Shown here: piece by piece, positions 62,079-64,000 of the stretch
How the letters are laid out: every line of letters starts with the position of its first letter
Numbering within the stretch: position 1 is the first letter of the stretch
NCBI GenBank assembly: GCA_003612395.1
Contig: RAYQ01000010.1
Span: 62,001 to 126,000, forward strand
DNA length: 64,000 bases
Origin: Parablautia intestinalis
GTDB lineage: Bacteria; Bacillota; Clostridia; Lachnospirales; Lachnospiraceae
Direction: 5' to 3'
Translations under genes and position numbers: made by a program
The notes under the pieces: model-generated
Databases searched by the model: none
The model's input: only the letters and a program-made list of their open reading frames with translations
What the model was told of the DNA's origin: nothing

Positions 62079-62952
62079 CTTCTTCCACCGCCCCTTCCCC
62101 AAAATAATGCAAAAATACGTCCTCCAGCGCAGGCTCCTGCGGCAGAGCATTTTCGGAGGGCCTTTGGGCGGACAAAATTCTTAAATTTATCCCTTCCGGG
62201 GTTGTTTTTACATTTGCCACCTTATAAGCTCTCCTACAGGCTCCGGTCTTGTTTTTCGAAACATCCATGCTCCAGACCTGCCCCCGCATAGGCGCAAGCA
62301 GTTCCTCCGGGGTACCTGCCACACAAATTTTCCCATCCTTCATCAGGAGAATTTCATTTGCAATATACTCCACATCCGACACAATATGGGTAGAGAGAAG
62401 GACAAGCCTATCCCGGGCCAGCTCGCTTATCAGATTTCGAAAGCGAATTCTTTCATTGGGGTCAAGACCGGCAGTCGGTTCATCCAGAATCAGGATGGAA
62501 GGATTGTTTAACACAGCCTGCGCGATCCCCACCCGGCGTTTCATCCCGCCGGAGAGCTTTTTCATTTTTTTCTTCTTTTCCTTTTCCAGCCCTACCTGCT
62601 TTATCAGGCGGGCTGTGCGCTGCTTTGCGGTAGCTGGGCGCATCCCCTTAATGGAGCCCACATACATCAGATAGTCCTGCACCGTAAAATCCGGATAATA
62701 CCCAAAATCCTGGGGCAGATATCCTAGCAGCTTTCTGTACTGCCCATCCAATTCAAAAATGTCCTTTCCATCCCATGTGATGCATCCCTTATCAGGCTTA
62801 ATCAAAGTACAGAGCATACGCATAAGCGTTGTTTTCCCTGCCCCATTCACCCCTAAAAGTCCATAAACCCCGGCCCTCAGCGTATAAGATACATCGTCAA
62901 CAGCGGCCGCGCCCTTAAATTCTTTGGTCAGATGAGAAACATTCAGTTCCAT
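62065..62952 (-). CDS. ABC transporter ATP-binding protein
   Basis: A 295-residue ATPase (NatA/CcmA-like): Walker A GVNGAGKTTLMRM (about residue 36), signature LSGGMKRRVGIAQA, Walker B ILILDEPTAGLD and STHIVSDVEY. The C-terminal ~80 residues are family-typical. GGAGGT precedes ATG 62952; the longer start lies before the RBS. It overlaps the upstream gene by 10 nt. Confidence 0.92.
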   Translation of the reverse strand: MELNVSHLTKEFKGAAAVDDVSYTLRAGVYGLLGVNGAGKTTLMRMLCTLIKPDKGCITWDGKDIFELDGQYRKLLGYLPQDFGYYPDFTVQDYLMYVGSIKGMRPATAKQRTARLIKQVGLEKEKKKKMKKLSGGMKRRVGIAQAVLNNPSILILDEPTAGLDPNERIRFRNLISELARDRLVLLSTHIVSDVEYIANEILLMKDGKICVAGTPEELLAPMRGQVWSMDVSKNKTGACRRAYKVANVKTTPEGINLRILSAQRPSENALPQEPALEDVFLHYFGEGAVEEDVSI

Positions 62953-63710
62953 AAAGGCTTCACCTCCCACATTTCTTTATAATTTTTCTGCCCTTTATAA
63001 ACGCTGTATCCCAGGTACGCCAGGGAGATCCCCAGCATGGCGGCCCAGACAGGCGCAGAAACGGCTTTATACACTTTTTCGCTTAACACAAGCAGGTTCC
63101 ACACTCCGCACCAGACCATACACAGTGCCAGTGCAAACGGCTCCGAAACCGCCTGGCTGTACAGGGTACGGAAACATATGCAGCAGGTCACCATATAAGG
63201 AAGGAAAAACTGAACTATCAGCTCCCAGACCAACATCCTCCCACTCAAAACAACTGTCAGCGAAAAACAGCAAAGCAGAAGGAAATCCACTATCGCAAAC
63301 AGGAGCATCCTTGCCGCATAAATCTGCCTTAAAGAATAAAATGCAGCGCATTCAACCTCCACCGCGCCGCCGCTCCGGTTCTTCCAAAGCTCCGGCAATA
63401 ACATCGCCGCAAATAGCGAAGCCGCCACCCCCATGGCTCTCCTGACATAAAAGCCGCTGCCCGTAAGCTTAAGCGAAATCCACAGTATCAGCAGAACGCC
63501 CCCCTGCAGGGCCCACCAGTATTTGCGGATATAGCCGCCCTGCCAGTACAAAAATTCCGCCGCCGTAAGCGTATCCCGCTCCTCCCCTTCATAAAACGCC
63601 GCTTTTGATTTTAAAATAAGCCCTGCCGTAGGAACAGGTTCCCTTTTTTCCCTGCAGCCGCCACTATCCCCATTCATATATTTTCTCAGTTGACGATTCG
63701 ATAATCTCAT
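62943..63710 (-). CDS. Membrane protein of the sigma/ABC group, possible anti-sigma factor
   Basis: A 255-residue protein: soluble basic N-terminal part (about 1-70), then six predicted helices from about residue 72. In many Clostridia a gene between an ECF sigma gene and an ABC system is a membrane-bound regulator, so an anti-sigma role is plausible but unproven. AGGGGGATC precedes ATG 63710. Confidence 0.55.
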   Translation of the reverse strand: MRLSNRQLRKYMNGDSGGCREKREPVPTAGLILKSKAAFYEGEERDTLTAAEFLYWQGGYIRKYWWALQGGVLLILWISLKLTGSGFYVRRAMGVAASLFAAMLLPELWKNRSGGAVEVECAAFYSLRQIYAARMLLFAIVDFLLLCCFSLTVVLSGRMLVWELIVQFFLPYMVTCCICFRTLYSQAVSEPFALALCMVWCGVWNLLVLSEKVYKAVSAPVWAAMLGISLAYLGYSVYKGQKNYKEMWEVKPLWN

Positions 63711-63734
63711 ACTGATCCCCCTATTCTTGCCAGC

Positions 63735-63758
63735 AGCCCTCAAATTTGGGCTGGGCAC
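63735..63758 (-). repeat. Hairpin in the leader of the 62943-63710 gene
   Basis: Minus strand GCCC-AGCCCAAATTTGA-GGGC; compare 39999-40034. Confidence 0.45.
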
Positions 63759-63800
63759 AATATTTGCAAAAAATAATCTGAAAATCGGATTCGGGGTTAT

Positions 63801-64000
63801 CTACTCTTTTCCCCAATAGGCACAAAGCAGCTCCCTTGCTTTCCTGATTCTATATTTTACAAGCGAAAGGCTAATCCCCTGGATCCGCGCGATATCTTTT
63901 TGCTTTCTTTCCTGCAGGAAATATAACACGGTCGTTCCTCTTATCTCCTCCGGCAGGCTTTCCAGAGCAAGCCTTACATCTATCTGCTGAGCCACATTTC
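63801..64000 (-). CDS. ECF-type sigma factor, 5' part outside window
   Basis: The visible 66 codons are the sigma-70 region 4 of an ECF sigma factor (LESLPEEIRGTTVLYFLQER, KDIARIQGISLSLVKYRIRK), which binds the -35 element. The gene continues beyond the right edge. It leads the membrane-protein/ABC group, separated by 90 nt. It probably directs transcription of that group. Confidence 0.85.
   Translation of the reverse strand, partial: NVAQQIDVRLALESLPEEIRGTTVLYFLQERKQKDIARIQGISLSLVKYRIRKARELLCAYWGKE

Overview
The window looks like a chromosomal segment of a low-to-moderate-GC Gram-positive anaerobe, most likely a gut Clostridia/Lachnospiraceae member. This is inferred from gene content: strong AGGAGG ribosome sites, frequent TTG/GTG starts, a sporulation-type YtaF protein, FeoA-FeoA-FeoB plus a Cys-rich Feo partner, ferredoxin-domain aldo/keto reductase, Rpn-type nuclease, and several intracellular glycosidases fed by ABC importers. 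No tRNA, rRNA, CRISPR array, prophage or intact transposase was seen.

Layout. 1-1.7 kb: larB (cut by the edge) and ilvE. 1.7-4.1 kb: a BlaI/BlaR1-type repressor/sensor-protease pair behind a promoter with operator-like dyads. 4.1-5.3 kb: a decayed AbiE toxin-antitoxin pair. 5.4-13.5 kb: VOC protein and MFS carrier divergent from a long AraC-type regulator, then a four-gene operon of sugar-binding lipoprotein, two permeases and a GH51 arabinofuranosidase. 13.6-16.6 kb: beta-CASP metallo-hydrolase, thyA, folA. 16.8-24.1 kb: truncated SDR, ytaF, Ca2+-type P-ATPase with a structured leader, a 648-residue membrane protein and a cell-surface CxxC-repeat protein. 24.2-30.5 kb: metallo-hydrolase, MATE exporter and a two-subunit beta-galactosidase (LacL/LacM overlapping by 17 nt) behind a MalY-type aminotransferase. 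30.6-34.7 kb: Rpn nuclease and a three-gene ABC-2 exporter.

34.7-46.7 kb is an eleven-gene minus-strand cluster for a surface glycan: polymerase, flippase, two related GT-C-like membrane proteins, WbsX-type protein, methyltransferase, GT32, two GT2 enzymes, and an SH3b membrane protein. Its predicted promoter carries a perfect dyad. 46.8-47.9 kb holds a secreted protein divergent from an XRE regulator, flanked by matching palindromes. 48.1-51.7 kb is a ferrous-iron operon divergent from a short DtxR-type regulator, with shared 17-nt operator-like repeats.

51.7-64 kb holds an alpha/beta hydrolase, beta-mannosidase, several gene relics, HAD hydrolase, LysR regulator with a coupled unknown gene, aldo/keto reductase, and an ABC-2 system preceded by a membrane protein and an ECF-type sigma factor that runs off the edge.

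Non-coding DNA is informative. Several hairpin families recur at gene ends and in leaders, and some RBS regions share an extended motif. I did not find a clearly new multi-gene defence system. The best candidates for new biology are the XRE/secreted-protein module, the structured Ca2+-ATPase leader with its overlapping small ORF, and the surface-glycan cluster.
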